A stretch of 64,000 nt of DNA from Chitinophagaceae bacterium (GTDB taxonomy: Bacteria > Bacteroidota > Bacteroidia > Chitinophagales > Chitinophagaceae): the NCBI GenBank assembly GCA_016702745.1, contig JADJDJ010000004.1:248001-312000 (forward strand), written 5' to 3'. The notes beneath the pieces are model-generated. The model did no database searches. It had not been told where the DNA came from and was given only the letters and a program-made list of their open reading frames with translations. This document shows, one piece after another, positions 47,016-56,846 of this stretch. Position numbers and translations under genes: made by a program. Within the stretch, counting starts at the first letter, position 1. Each line of letters begins with the position of its first letter.

Positions 47016-48212
47016 TTGAAAACCAGGTACATCATATTACCCCTGCTCGCTTTCTTGTGTTTACAGGCTCCCCGTGCACAGGAACCGAAGCTGGATTTTG
47101 ATTTTTTTGGAGAAAAAATCCAGTTGCCGGCACTGTCTGTAATCGGCACAGCGGAAAACAACCTGATTTCACCGGGGGCTATCACTGATTTTGTCAACCA
47201 TCTCAATCTTCAGGACCACGGCGCCCTCATTAAAAGCCTGCTCGAGCTAAAGGAAAAATACCAGTTGGATAACTGGCTTTATTACCAGCTGATCCGGAAA
47301 ACTGCCGGTACCATCAGCCCAAAATCTGCGAATTACGCCCGCTACACGCTTTATAAATGGTTTTTATTGACCCGTAGCGGTTTTGACGCCACGATCAAAA
47401 TTTCTGATGAAAAGATCCTTTTTTATATAAGAACGGATGACCAGGTGTACAATATCCCGGCCTACTACAAAGATGGCCGGCAGTATGTTTGCCTGAATTA
47501 TCATGACTATGGCAATCATATTGATTTTAATACCGAGGCTTTCAGTGAAATGAATTTGCCTTTGCCGGATAACAGGCAAGCCTTTTCATACAGAATAACA
47601 AAATTGCCAGAGTTTAAAACGGCAGTGTATGAAGAGAAGGACATCCAGTTCAATTACTACCAAAACGATTATCATTTTACCATTAAACTGAACCCGGCAG
47701 TTAAAACCATCTTTGCCAATTACCCGGTACTTGATTATGCCTCTTATTTTAATATCCCCCTAAGCCAGGAAACCTACCGCTCCCTGATACCCCTGCTCAA
47801 AAAAAACACCAGTGGGATGTCGGTGAAAGGAGGCGTGGATTATCTCATGCGCTTTACCAGATATGCATTCATGTTCAAACCGGATGCTGAAAACTTTGGG
47901 GCAGAAAAAAGGTTAAGCCCGGAACAAACACTATTGTATGGAGAAAGCGACTGTGAAGACAGGGCGGCTTTGTTCTTTTTCCTGGTCAGGGAAATCTATA
48001 ACCTGCCGATGATTGTACTTGCTTATCCACAACATGTAACTATCGCCATCAAATTTGAAAAACCCATCGGCAAATCTATTCTTTACAACGGGGAAAAATA
48101 TTCTGTATGTGACCCCACTCCTCAAAAAGAAGATCTTGCGCTGGGACAGTTGCTCCCTTCCCTGGCCAAAACGGGCTTTGAAGTAGTGTACGCTTATCAG
48201 CCCAACCGGTAA
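47016..48212 (+). CDS. Secreted transglutaminase-like protein
   Basis: Protein of about 398 residues. The best start is the TTG at 47016, which begins a clean signal peptide (KTRYIILPLLAFLCLQAPRAQ); the only nearby ATG is out of frame and an upstream TTG (46977) would put charged residues ahead. The C-terminal part has the Cys-His-Asp triad of the transglutaminase/NlpC-like core: YGESDCEDRAALFFFLVRE with Cys, YPQHVTIAI with His and YSVCDPT with Asp. The rest is beta-rich and unrecognised. Probably periplasmic; substrate unknown. Confidence 0.7.
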   Translation: MKTRYIILPLLAFLCLQAPRAQEPKLDFDFFGEKIQLPALSVIGTAENNLISPGAITDFVNHLNLQDHGALIKSLLELKEKYQLDNWLYYQLIRKTAGTISPKSANYARYTLYKWFLLTRSGFDATIKISDEKILFYIRTDDQVYNIPAYYKDGRQYVCLNYHDYGNHIDFNTEAFSEMNLPLPDNRQAFSYRITKLPEFKTAVYEEKDIQFNYYQNDYHFTIKLNPAVKTIFANYPVLDYASYFNIPLSQETYRSLIPLLKKNTSGMSVKGGVDYLMRFTRYAFMFKPDAENFGAEKRLSPEQTLLYGESDCEDRAALFFFLVREIYNLPMIVLAYPQHVTIAIKFEKPIGKSILYNGEKYSVCDPTPQKEDLALGQLLPSLAKTGFEVVYAYQPNR

Positions 48213-48283
48213 TTTAAAAATACTCCCAGGCTATTTGTTCAGCAATTCCAATGATTACAGGTGCAGCAGGCTATTGCAGCTGA

Positions 48284-48316
48284 CAAAAAAAACGTTCCGG
48301 TAAAAGCCGGAACGTT
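48284..48316 (-). terminator. Terminator of the TonB receptor/beta-helix operon
   Basis: On the minus strand AACGTTCCGG pairs with CCGGAACGTT around a six-base loop and is followed by eight T. It lies after the lipoprotein stop at 48340. Confidence 0.88.
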
Positions 48317-48339
48317 GCTGATAATAATATTTGTCAGTT

Positions 48340-49695
48340 TTAATAAACTGTATTCTGCGGATCCCAGTTACACCAGCCGCTGGTCCAGTTTGTGGTACCA
48401 AAAGCTCCGCGGTAAGCGGTGCTGGTGAAGAATGCATTCATACCGGTAAAGCTGGCGCCGGTCAATGCAGGTGAACCAGTAGCCGGGAGGAAATTTGGAG
48501 TGATTGAAAAGAATGGACTGGTTAATTGTGCTGCAGCTGTATTGGCCAGGGTTACACAACCATCAGCTTCTGCCTTTGTCTGGATCTGTGTCGCATTAGC
48601 AATGGCACCGTTTCCTGACCGGTACGTATTGGCCGTTGCAAAAATCAGGTTGTTCTTAAACTCTGAAATATTGTGTACATAGTAATCATTCAAAGTAGCG
48701 TCAGATTCCATTGAAAATCCGGCATCAGGATGACCGATGATCACTGAATTACGCATCACAAACTGGGTAGCTCTTCTCCAGCGGAGTGAATAGTTATGAT
48801 TGGCAGCAGTACCCACTGCATCATTGGGGCCTACAATAGTAAAGTTGCTCAGCTGTGGTCTGGTTCTTGGTGTGGCCGTTGTACCGGCAGCGTCATTATC
48901 ACACTCAACTCCATTTCCTGCATCTCCGGCATCCACAAAATCTGGTTTGCGGCAGGAAACAGCAAACTGGATTTTTCCGGTATATCCAAAGTCAAAATCA
49001 AAATCATCATCCGCAGTGGCAAAAGCCACCAGGTTTTTAGCATTCACGGTGCCACCGAAAAACTCATAGGCATCATCATTACCATAAGAAACCTGTACGT
49101 TCTCAATGATCGTACCGGAGCCCACACCACCCATTGTTAATCCATTGATTTCAGATCCGGGTTCGGCAGCAATACCGGCAAACTCAATACGTACATAACG
49201 GAGAATACCACTTTCATCCAATGGATCGGTACCGCCATACTGACGACCTACACCACCTTCAATCGTTGGAGCCGGATCGAGTGGTCTGTTAGTGGGTGCT
49301 TTACCCAGCAGGATAATACCACCCCAGTCACCAGGTGCTCTTGAACCAACAGGTTTACCACTGGTGAATACAATCGGATTACCCGCATTACCCTGTGCGA
49401 TCAACTTAGCTCCTCTTTCAATAATCAGGGCGCCTTTCTCGGTCACATCACTCTGTATAATACATCCCGCCTCGAAAGTAATAGTCGCACCGTTGGTCAC
49501 ATACACATATCCTTTGAGAATCCATTTTCCTTTTGCATAGAACTTACTGGAAGAAATCACCCCAGTGATCACGTTGCTGGTCGGATCAATGGTACCAGTA
49601 CCTCCGGTATCATCGCCATCATCAAAATTCACTTTTACACAGGAAACTGCACCCAAAACCAATACCAGGGAGAGTGCGAGAAACAACTTTTTCAT
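48340..49695 (-). CDS. Surface lipoprotein with parallel beta-helix repeats
   Basis: Protein of 451 residues from the ATG at 49695; the in-frame extension to 49821 overlaps the TonB receptor and is rejected. The signal peptide ends LGAVSCVKVNF with a lipobox Cys. The mature protein has rungs typical of a right-handed beta-helix (WILKGYVYVTNGATITFEAG, LIIERGAKLIAQG, NPIVFTSGK, LRYVRIEFAGIA, GTIIENVQVSYGNDDAYEF, VMRNSVIIGH). It is 34 bases after the TonB receptor in the same operon, so it is probably the surface partner of that receptor. Proteins of this type occur next to phosphate-related receptors in other Bacteroidota; ligand not determined here. Confidence 0.8.
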   Translation of the reverse strand: MKKLFLALSLVLVLGAVSCVKVNFDDGDDTGGTGTIDPTSNVITGVISSSKFYAKGKWILKGYVYVTNGATITFEAGCIIQSDVTEKGALIIERGAKLIAQGNAGNPIVFTSGKPVGSRAPGDWGGIILLGKAPTNRPLDPAPTIEGGVGRQYGGTDPLDESGILRYVRIEFAGIAAEPGSEINGLTMGGVGSGTIIENVQVSYGNDDAYEFFGGTVNAKNLVAFATADDDFDFDFGYTGKIQFAVSCRKPDFVDAGDAGNGVECDNDAAGTTATPRTRPQLSNFTIVGPNDAVGTAANHNYSLRWRRATQFVMRNSVIIGHPDAGFSMESDATLNDYYVHNISEFKNNLIFATANTYRSGNGAIANATQIQTKAEADGCVTLANTAAAQLTSPFFSITPNFLPATGSPALTGASFTGMNAFFTSTAYRGAFGTTNWTSGWCNWDPQNTVY

Positions 49696-49729
49696 ACTTG
49701 CGTTTTTTATTTTAAAATTTTTATACTCC

Positions 49730-52522
49730 TTATTTTTTTCCGAGAGAGAAATCATAAGTAAATCCAACCGTAATTGTAGAGCCAGGTTTAAAGCTGTTGA
49801 ACAACCTGTCGTTACTTCCACTGAAGGCTTTTTTCGTATCTATATTTTCATAGAAATAATAAGCAGGATTCAGGATATCGGCCCATGTTAATTTGAGCTC
49901 CCCTTTTTCTTTCATGATCTTTTTGCTCAACTGAAAGTCAACCTGGTCACGTGGACGCTCGTACACATCCGCAAAACCAAGATCACTGATACCTACAAGG
50001 GCCAGACGTTGACCAATCCTGTTATATAATAAGGAGCCTGCCCAGTTGCCCTTTTTGCTGTTGTATTGCAATCCAAGATTCACGAGATAAGGCGACTGCC
50101 CCTGTAAGGGTCTTGTTGCGGGTGCAGAGCCCTGTAATGATACTTTAGAGTAGATGTAGGTAAGATTGGCAAACATGCTGAAATTGGTGAAGTTGCTGTG
50201 AATAAAATCGAGGTTCTTTCTAACCTCCAGCTCTGCTCCAAGTGTATAAGCTTTATCCGCGTTGGAATAACCATAGTTTCTGCGATCCAATACACTGGAG
50301 GGATCCAGCCTTAATTCAATCGGATCATCAAATGATTTATAGAATACACCTGCCGTAATCGCTTCTCCGCCTTTGGGATAAAATTCATAACGGATATCAC
50401 CATTCAGGATGGAGCTTCTTTTCAGGTTAGTATTACCATTCACCCCAAAATTGGCTTCATAATCATAAAAAGAGAAGGGTGCAATTTCCCTGAATTCAGG
50501 ACGGGCCACGGTGCGACTACCGGATACACGGAAACTATGCTTAGTACCGGGAGAAAAAGTAAAATTGAAAGAAGGCAACAGATCCCATTTATCGGTATCC
50601 ACCACTACCCTTTTGGAGGTTACATCTTTTGTCGTCAGGAACTGCTGGAAATTCTCTACCCTCACTCCCCATACCAACCGGATATTTGTTCCGAATTTAT
50701 TGTCGAACATTCCAAACATTCCGTTCAGCACGGATACACCAAAATACTTATCCTGGTTATTGGTGAACTCATTCAGTGCAAATCCGTCGTTCGCAATATT
50801 GGCTTGTGCAAAAATCTGGTCAAAGGGGAGGAGCTCTTTGTTGTTATTGAATGAAGTAGCTGAAGCAGGGACATACTGGAATATCCGGCTTCTGAAATCC
50901 CGGATACGGATGAGTGTTGATCCGCCCGCTTTAAATGTCTGTTTGTTTTTAGCGAAAGTGAAAGGAATCGTGATAGCTCCATTGGCGCCATAACTATAAT
51001 CTTTCAGATCACTGAAAAAGCGCCTGCTGTCATCATCATTATACTCGTAGGGATTATTAGTACCGGATTCTCTGTTATAGGAAATGGTCCTTAAATCAGG
51101 TTGTGATTTTCCGTTATAGGCAAAATTTCCATTCCACCTGAGTTTGATGCCTCCCTTGGTGATCTGATGATCTCCTTCCAGCTGTCCGCTATACAATGAA
51201 CGCTGGTTCAATACAGAAGAGCGAAAGCTGATATCCTGAATACGATCCCGGTTGATACCACTGCGGACATAGTAATTATCTTCAAAGAGTTGATTGAAAA
51301 GATTTTTGAAGGATACTTTATGTGCGCCTTTCACATAAGTAATATTGGCGATGGCTCCTGCATTCACGCTGTATTTATTCTGGCGGTCTTCCAACTCTAC
51401 CAGCGTATTACCATCCTGCTCATGCAATCTTCTTTGCACATTGTATTGCAGCATGCTGTTCCGGTATTGTACCGACAGAATGGTTCCCAGTGTTGCTCCG
51501 TTTTTAAACCGGGTGCTTTTACCCCAGGTGATATTGTAGGATTGGGTGGGAAGGGCGGTACTGTTTTGCTCTGCATAGGCTTCACTGTTCAGGAGGCGGC
51601 TCCATTCCAGTCTTTGTGCCTGACTCCCTTTACGGAATGTTTGCGCCTTATCCGGAAATGCTCCGGGAAGGCTGCGGTCACCGTTATCAAAACCCAGAAA
51701 ATCAGTTCCGTTTCTTCTATTACTGGTAAAATCATTGAAAACAGACTGTGTATTGAACCCAAGGCTTACACCCACACTCAACATATCCCGTGTAGGCACA
51801 TCCTTGGTATTAATCTGCACCAAACCACCGGCGAATTCACCAGGCAATTCAGGGGTAGCTGTCTTATTGATGATGATATTATCAATCAGGGAAGAAGGAA
51901 TTACATCAAATGAAAATGCTTTTTTATCAGGCTCGGTACTGGGGAGCTGGGCGTTATTAATCACTGCAGCATTGTACCGGTCACTCAGACCACGTACCAC
52001 CACGAATTTATTATCCTGTATAGAAGCTCCGCTGACCCTTTTCAACACTTCACCGGTATTACGATCGGGGGTACGGCGGATAAAGTCGGCTGCCAGGCCA
52101 CTGGATAATGCAGTATTGCTACGCTGGAAACTGAGAAGGGCAGCTGTATTTTCCTGACGACGGGTGGTGGTTTTAAGGACCACTCCTTCCAGGTTCGTTT
52201 TTGAACTTTCGGCAAGTACGATCTCGATATAGTTTTCCTGATTCAGGGTTACATCCACTTCTGATACCAATTTTGCTTCATAACCTGTATTGGAAACCCG
52301 GAGTGTATATTTTTTTCCTGGTTCCAGACTGATATAAAATTTCCCTTCCACATCCGCTACCACTTGCCGGCTGGTTCCTTCCAATAAAATGGTGGCTCCG
52401 GGAAGGGGCTCATTTTTAGTGTTCATTACCTTACCGGTAAGGCGGATGCCCTGGGCAGCCGCAAAAACAGAAATCAGTGAAAAAACGCTTACCAAAAAAA
52501 GAAATCTCGCCCTCGGATACAT
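49730..52522 (-). CDS. TonB-dependent receptor with carboxypeptidase-like N-terminus
   Basis: Outer-membrane transporter of 930 residues. Signal peptide to about AAAQG; carboxypeptidase-regulatory-like domain (IRLTGKVMNTKNEPLPGATILL); plug domain (TPDRNTGEVLKRVSGASIQDNKFVVVRGLSDRYNA region, near 155-235); and a 22-strand barrel ending SLGKK. The Ser/Thr-rich TonB box is not clear. It is not a SusC: no SusD gene follows, instead a beta-helix lipoprotein. The arrangement opposite an OprP-like porin with PhoU and PiT proteins suggests a phosphate- or phosphoester-related substrate, as inference. Confidence 0.9.
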   Translation of the reverse strand: MYPRARFLFLVSVFSLISVFAAAQGIRLTGKVMNTKNEPLPGATILLEGTSRQVVADVEGKFYISLEPGKKYTLRVSNTGYEAKLVSEVDVTLNQENYIEIVLAESSKTNLEGVVLKTTTRRQENTAALLSFQRSNTALSSGLAADFIRRTPDRNTGEVLKRVSGASIQDNKFVVVRGLSDRYNAAVINNAQLPSTEPDKKAFSFDVIPSSLIDNIIINKTATPELPGEFAGGLVQINTKDVPTRDMLSVGVSLGFNTQSVFNDFTSNRRNGTDFLGFDNGDRSLPGAFPDKAQTFRKGSQAQRLEWSRLLNSEAYAEQNSTALPTQSYNITWGKSTRFKNGATLGTILSVQYRNSMLQYNVQRRLHEQDGNTLVELEDRQNKYSVNAGAIANITYVKGAHKVSFKNLFNQLFEDNYYVRSGINRDRIQDISFRSSVLNQRSLYSGQLEGDHQITKGGIKLRWNGNFAYNGKSQPDLRTISYNRESGTNNPYEYNDDDSRRFFSDLKDYSYGANGAITIPFTFAKNKQTFKAGGSTLIRIRDFRSRIFQYVPASATSFNNNKELLPFDQIFAQANIANDGFALNEFTNNQDKYFGVSVLNGMFGMFDNKFGTNIRLVWGVRVENFQQFLTTKDVTSKRVVVDTDKWDLLPSFNFTFSPGTKHSFRVSGSRTVARPEFREIAPFSFYDYEANFGVNGNTNLKRSSILNGDIRYEFYPKGGEAITAGVFYKSFDDPIELRLDPSSVLDRRNYGYSNADKAYTLGAELEVRKNLDFIHSNFTNFSMFANLTYIYSKVSLQGSAPATRPLQGQSPYLVNLGLQYNSKKGNWAGSLLYNRIGQRLALVGISDLGFADVYERPRDQVDFQLSKKIMKEKGELKLTWADILNPAYYFYENIDTKKAFSGSNDRLFNSFKPGSTITVGFTYDFSLGKK

Positions 52523-52692
52523 AGTCTGTTTATTTGCCGCAAAGGTGGGCTGGCTGCATTAACGGCATGTTACCCCATTGTTAAGCAATTATGATGTTGA
52601 GCTTTTATTGATATTTTCCTTAATTAATCAAATACTGGTAATGATTTGATAACCTTGAATTAACCTCTGGTTCATGTACTGGTAACAATGAA

Positions 52693-52789
52693 CCCTGATT
52701 TTTGCCTCTGATTAAAATCAGGCCCTAAGATTAGGCAATAAATAATCTTTTAATTGCAAAACCCTGTCATTCCTGACGGGGTTTTATTT
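52693..52789 (+). ncRNA. Candidate structured RNA or leader with terminator
   Basis: The 353-base gap between the divergent receptor and porin genes holds no open frame. It has three hairpins in a row on the plus strand: CCTGATTTT/AAAATCAGG (52694-52722), AAGATTA/TAATCTT (52726-52748), and AAAACCCTGTCA/TGACGGGGTTTT (52758-52785) followed by ATTTT, which looks like a factor-independent terminator. A terminator here needs a transcript from within the gap: a small RNA, or an attenuated leader of the porin operon starting at 52876. A weak -7 like TAACCTTG lies at 52650. Confidence 0.4.
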
Positions 52790-52875
52790 TGTGACTTAAC
52801 AATTTGGTAATATTGGTTTGTGAGGTATGACTGAAAATCTATCCACTTTTGCCGTGCAATTAAAAGATTATCGCC

Positions 52876-54099
52876 ATGCGGCAATACTACCTGACTATTT
52901 TGTTAGTCTTCTTCTCCTATTATTACACAATGGCACAGGATTCTATTAAAAATGAAGTAATCACAACTCCTGTGAAAGGTGAAAAAAAAGACTGGTTTCA
53001 GAATTTCTCTATCCGGGGCTATATGCAAATCCGCTATAACCGGTTACTGGAAACCAATGAGAACCTGAAATGTGAACAGTGTGACAGGTCTATTGGCAAA
53101 GGAGGAGGGTTTATAATCCGCCGTGGAAGGATTATTTTCAGCGGCTATATTCATAACAGGGTATTTTTTTATATCCAACCTGATTTTGGCAGTAGCACTG
53201 GTACCACACAAAACATTCTTCAGTTAAGAGATGCATATATTGATCTTTCACTGGATAAAAAAAATGAGTTCCGTTTGCGGGTTGGACAAAGCAAGGTCCC
53301 TTTTGGCTTTGAAAATATGCAAAGCAGTCAAAACAGACTGCCACTGGATCGCAACGACGGGCTAAACAGTGCTTTATCCAATGAACGCGATTTAGGCGTT
53401 TTCTTTTATTGGGCACCTGCCAAAACAAGAGAGGTTTTTACCGCCATGGTCAGGGACAATCTGAAAGGGTCTGGAGATTATGGTGTTTTTGGTGTTGGTG
53501 TTTACAATGGACAGACCGCTAACCGGGCTGAACAAAATGATAACCTTCATGTAGCAGCAAGACTGAGTTATCCGTTTCATATTGGAAAACAAATTATAGA
53601 ACCGGGAATACAGGCATATGCTGGTAAATATGTACTCCCGCCAGATATTAGGTCTGCAGGTGTCAAGGCCGTTCAATCTTTTGAATTCATTGACAGAAGA
53701 ATGGCAGCCAGCTTTGTATTATATCCCAAACCTATCGGTATCCAGGCTGAATATAACTGGGGGAAAGGTCCTGAATACAATCCTGCCCGTGATTCTATAG
53801 AAACAAAAAACCTGTCCGGAGGATATATTACACTATCCGGCAAGTTTCATGGGAAAAAGAACTGGGTTTTTCTGCCTTTCTCAAGATTTCAGAAATACAA
53901 TGGCGGTAAAAAACATGAATTAGACGCCAGAAGCTATCGGGTCAGAGAAGTTGAAACTGGTCTGGAGTGGCAGTTAAATAAATATTTTGAATTAACCACA
54001 TCTTACGTAATTTCAAACAGAAGATTTGAAGATTCAAAAAACAGAAACAACCAACAAAAAGGAAACTTTTTAAGAATACAGGCACAACTTAACTTTTAA
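52876..54099 (+). CDS. OprP/OprO-like outer-membrane porin
   Basis: Barrel protein of 407 residues with a signal peptide (to about YTMAQD). Porin O/P family features: FSIRGYMQIRYNRLL at the start, RRGRIIFSGYIHNRVFFYIQPD (strand with anion-path Arg), LRDAYIDLSLDKKNEFRLRVGQSKVPFGFENMQSS, NERDLGVFFYW and a C-terminal aromatic end (FLRIQAQLNF). In Pseudomonas OprP passes phosphate and OprO polyphosphate. It starts a probable operon with the PhoU-like and PiT genes 21 and 28 bases on, which supports phosphate uptake. Confidence 0.88.
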   Translation: MRQYYLTILLVFFSYYYTMAQDSIKNEVITTPVKGEKKDWFQNFSIRGYMQIRYNRLLETNENLKCEQCDRSIGKGGGFIIRRGRIIFSGYIHNRVFFYIQPDFGSSTGTTQNILQLRDAYIDLSLDKKNEFRLRVGQSKVPFGFENMQSSQNRLPLDRNDGLNSALSNERDLGVFFYWAPAKTREVFTAMVRDNLKGSGDYGVFGVGVYNGQTANRAEQNDNLHVAARLSYPFHIGKQIIEPGIQAYAGKYVLPPDIRSAGVKAVQSFEFIDRRMAASFVLYPKPIGIQAEYNWGKGPEYNPARDSIETKNLSGGYITLSGKFHGKKNWVFLPFSRFQKYNGGKKHELDARSYRVREVETGLEWQLNKYFELTTSYVISNRRFEDSKNRNNQQKGNFLRIQAQLNF

Positions 54100-54120
54100 C
54101 TTCATCTCAACCTCAAACCA

Positions 54121-54771
54121 ATGGCAGCATTGCAATCCTTCCTGAAGATCTTCATGCCGAAGAACAAAGTATTTTATGAATTATTTGAAAATGTAGCGGA
54201 AAATGTCGCCAAAATGGGATCCATGCTCCGTGATGTGGTGGCAGAACCTGATTTCGATAAAAGAGCACAACTGATTACCCAGTTGGAAGACCTGGAACAT
54301 GCCAATGATGAATTTACCCATAACCTGTTTACCGAGTTGGGCCGCAACTTTATTACTCCATTTGACCGGGAGGATATCCACTACCTCGCCACTTCGCTGG
54401 ATGATATCGCAGATTATATTTATGCTTCTGCCAAAAAGATCAATTTCTATAAAGTCAACCCGAATGATATCGGGTTACAGAAATTTTCTGAACTGATTGA
54501 ACAGGGCGCCCACCAGGTAAAAATAGCGGTGACAGAACTCCGGGACATGAAGAATATGCGCAATATTACCGAAGCCCTGGTGAAGATCAACAGTATTGAG
54601 AACCAGGCAGATGATGTATTCGATTTCAGTATCGAGCGCCTTTTTGAAACTGAACCTGATGCCAAGGAAGTGATCAAAAAAAGAGAGATCTACCAGGTAA
54701 TGGAAATCGTGACCGACAAATGTGAGGATGCCAGCAATGTGATTGAATCCATCATCATCAAGTATGCTTAA
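54121..54771 (+). CDS. PhoU-like (DUF47) protein
   Basis: All-helical protein of 216 residues. It begins with LKIFMPKNKVFYELFENVAENV and has the two three-helix repeats of the DUF47/PhoU-like family with the metal-binding acidic motifs (LEDLEHANDEFTH, DREDIHYLATSLDDIADYIYA, INSIENQADDVFDF, MEIVTDKCEDASNVIESI). Members are nearly always next to PiT transporters and are thought to regulate them. It lies between the porin and PiT genes, with 21 bases before it and 28 after. Confidence 0.93.
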   Translation: MAALQSFLKIFMPKNKVFYELFENVAENVAKMGSMLRDVVAEPDFDKRAQLITQLEDLEHANDEFTHNLFTELGRNFITPFDREDIHYLATSLDDIADYIYASAKKINFYKVNPNDIGLQKFSELIEQGAHQVKIAVTELRDMKNMRNITEALVKINSIENQADDVFDFSIERLFETEPDAKEVIKKREIYQVMEIVTDKCEDASNVIESIIIKYA

Positions 54772-54799
54772 CCTTTTTTGTTAACGATCACATCCTGTT

Positions 54800-55718
54800 A
54801 TGACTACTTTCCTGATCTCGATTATCGTACTGGCATTGTTGTTTGATTACATCAATGGTTTTCATGATGCCGCCAATTCAATTGCCACTGTAGTGTCTAC
54901 CAAGGTACTGACGCCATTTCAGGCTGTACTTTGGGCAGCCCTTTTTAATTCGGTGGCCTTTTTTATATTCAAAGACCACGGAGTTGCCGATACGGTTGCC
55001 AAAACCGTAAAACCAACTATGATTGACCCGGTTGGCACCGATCCAGCCAATGCCAAAATGATGGTGGTCATTTTTGCCGGTCTGATCGCCGCCATTGCCT
55101 GGAACCTGTTAACCTGGTGGCTCGGTATCCCATCTTCCTCTTCCCATACCCTGATTGGCGGTTTTGCCGGTGCGGCGATTGCTGCAGGCGGTTTTGGAGC
55201 TGTTAATTCTTCAGTCATTATCAAAACAGCCTCCTTCATTTTTATTGCTCCGCTGATCGGGATGCTGATGGCTTTTATCATGTCTCGGAAATGATGCACA
55301 AAAAGTAATGGGGATCATCACGGCCGCCCTGATCGCCGGCGGGGAGATCAGCAGTATCAAGGAAATGCCCAATTGGGTACCCATCTCCTGCTACCTGGCT
55401 ATCGGTCTTGGTACGATGAGTGGTGGATGGAAAATTGTAAAGACCATGGGAACCAAGATCACCAAAGTGACCCCTTTTGAAGGGGTGGCAGCAGAAACAG
55501 CCGGCGCTCTTACCCTGTTTGTTACAGAGGCACTTAGAATTCCGGTCAGTACCACACATACCATCACCGGTGCCATCATGGGTGTGGGTGCCACCAAAAG
55601 ACTCTCCGCTGTTCGCTGGGGTGTTACCGTTAACCTGCTCTGGGCATGGATCCTGACCATTCCAATCAGTGCCCTGCTGGCGGCCGGTGTATACACGATT
55701 GCCCGGATCTTCTTTTAA
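54800..55718 (+). pseudogene. PiT-family inorganic phosphate transporter with internal deletion
   Basis: Low-affinity phosphate transporter. The first half has the PiT signature FDYINGFHDAANSIATVVSTKVL and PSSSSHTLIGGFAGAA; the second has MSGGWKIVKTMGTKITKVTP and PVSTTHTITGAIMGVGATKR. Between them, right after APLIGMLMAFIMS, sequence jumps in another frame to GNDAQKVMGII. Family members have about 35-40 more residues here (a cytoplasmic loop and the helix ending in HGxNDAQK), so about 115 bases are missing and the frame changes near 55285-55292. As sequenced the protein would stop at 55294 and be inactive. Real deletion and assembly error are both possible. Confidence 0.85.
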
Positions 55719-55790
55719 CAGCATCAATAGTATTATCATAAAAAATCCTGACTTTTGTCGGCCCACAGGGCTCCAGAAGGAGGATTTTTT

Positions 55791-56846
55791 ATGAGTAAAA
55801 TACTTGTTACAGGCGGCTGCGGATTCATTGGATCGCACACAATCGTTGACCTCGTTGAAAACGGGTTCGAAGTGATTTCTATTGATAATAACTCCCGATC
55901 CAATGAAGTGATCATGAAAGGAGTGGAACAAATCACCCATCAGAAGATCAAGAACTACAAAGTTGATCTCTGTAATTTCGACGACACTTTTGCTGTTTTC
56001 CAGGAAAATACAGATATCAGCGGCATCATTCATTTTGCGGCTTTCAAAGCGGTAGGGGAATCCGTAGAGAAGCCATTGCTCTATTTTGAGAACAATCTGG
56101 TTTCGCTGATTAACCTCCTGAAATGTGTGCAGGAATTCAAAGTGCCCCATTTTGTTTTTTCTTCCTCCTGTACCGTTTACGGCGAACCCGATCAGGTTCC
56201 TGTTACCGAGGAAACCCCTCCCAAACCAGCGCAATCACCCTATGGTTACACCAAGCAAATGGGTGAACAGATCCTCAATGAGTTTTGCAAAAGTTCAGAC
56301 CTGCAATGTATCCTGCTTCGTTATTTCAACCCGGCCGGTGCTCACCCTTCCATCGCCATCGGTGAAATGCCATTGGGTAAACCCCAGAACCTGGTCCCGG
56401 CCATTACTCAAACTGCCATCGGACGGATCCCCAAAATGTTTGTACATGGAACTGATTACCCAACCAGGGATGGTTCCAATGTAAGAGACTATATCCATAT
56501 CTGTGACCTGGCAAGTGCCCATACACTTGCCTTACAATATCTGGAGCAGTCCAGAAATAAAAAACCCTGCGAAGTATTTAACCTGGGCAGTGGTGAAGGT
56601 GTGACTGTACTGGAAGCTATCCAGGCTTTTGAAAAAGTGAGCGGTCAAAAACTGAACTATGTAACAGGTCCCCGGCGCCCGGGCGATGTGGTAGCCGTTT
56701 ATGCCAATAACCAGCTGGCTAAAGATGTGCTGGGATGGAACCCGAAGTACAGCATTGAAGATATTATGGACTCCGCCTGGAAATGGGAGGTTCGGTTGAA
56801 GGCAGATGCCACGGTTTTTGGCAGTATCCCGGGAGAATTGAACTGA
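55791..56846 (+). CDS. galE: UDP-glucose 4-epimerase
   Basis: Short-chain-dehydrogenase enzyme interconverting UDP-glucose and UDP-galactose. NAD loop GGCGFIGSHT near 8-17; FSSSCTVYG with the catalytic Ser/Thr near 125; the YxxxK motif in YGYTKQMGE; RYFNPAGAHPS; and the C-terminal YVTGPRRPGDVVAVYANN. The ATG at 55791 gives 351 residues and is preceded by a strong AAGGAGG ribosome site; the in-frame GTG at 55755 is not supported. Length is slightly above the usual 338. Whether it prefers N-acetylated sugars cannot be decided here. Confidence 0.93.
   Translation: MSKILVTGGCGFIGSHTIVDLVENGFEVISIDNNSRSNEVIMKGVEQITHQKIKNYKVDLCNFDDTFAVFQENTDISGIIHFAAFKAVGESVEKPLLYFENNLVSLINLLKCVQEFKVPHFVFSSSCTVYGEPDQVPVTEETPPKPAQSPYGYTKQMGEQILNEFCKSSDLQCILLRYFNPAGAHPSIAIGEMPLGKPQNLVPAITQTAIGRIPKMFVHGTDYPTRDGSNVRDYIHICDLASAHTLALQYLEQSRNKKPCEVFNLGSGEGVTVLEAIQAFEKVSGQKLNYVTGPRRPGDVVAVYANNQLAKDVLGWNPKYSIEDIMDSAWKWEVRLKADATVFGSIPGELN

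Noticed and set aside
49696..49821. Longer N-terminus of the beta-helix lipoprotein
   Set aside because: It overlaps the end of the TonB receptor gene and would hide the lipobox signal peptide.
55278..56234. Open frame of 318 codons on the minus strand over the PiT end and galE
   Set aside because: It crosses two recognisable genes on the other strand and has a low-complexity product.
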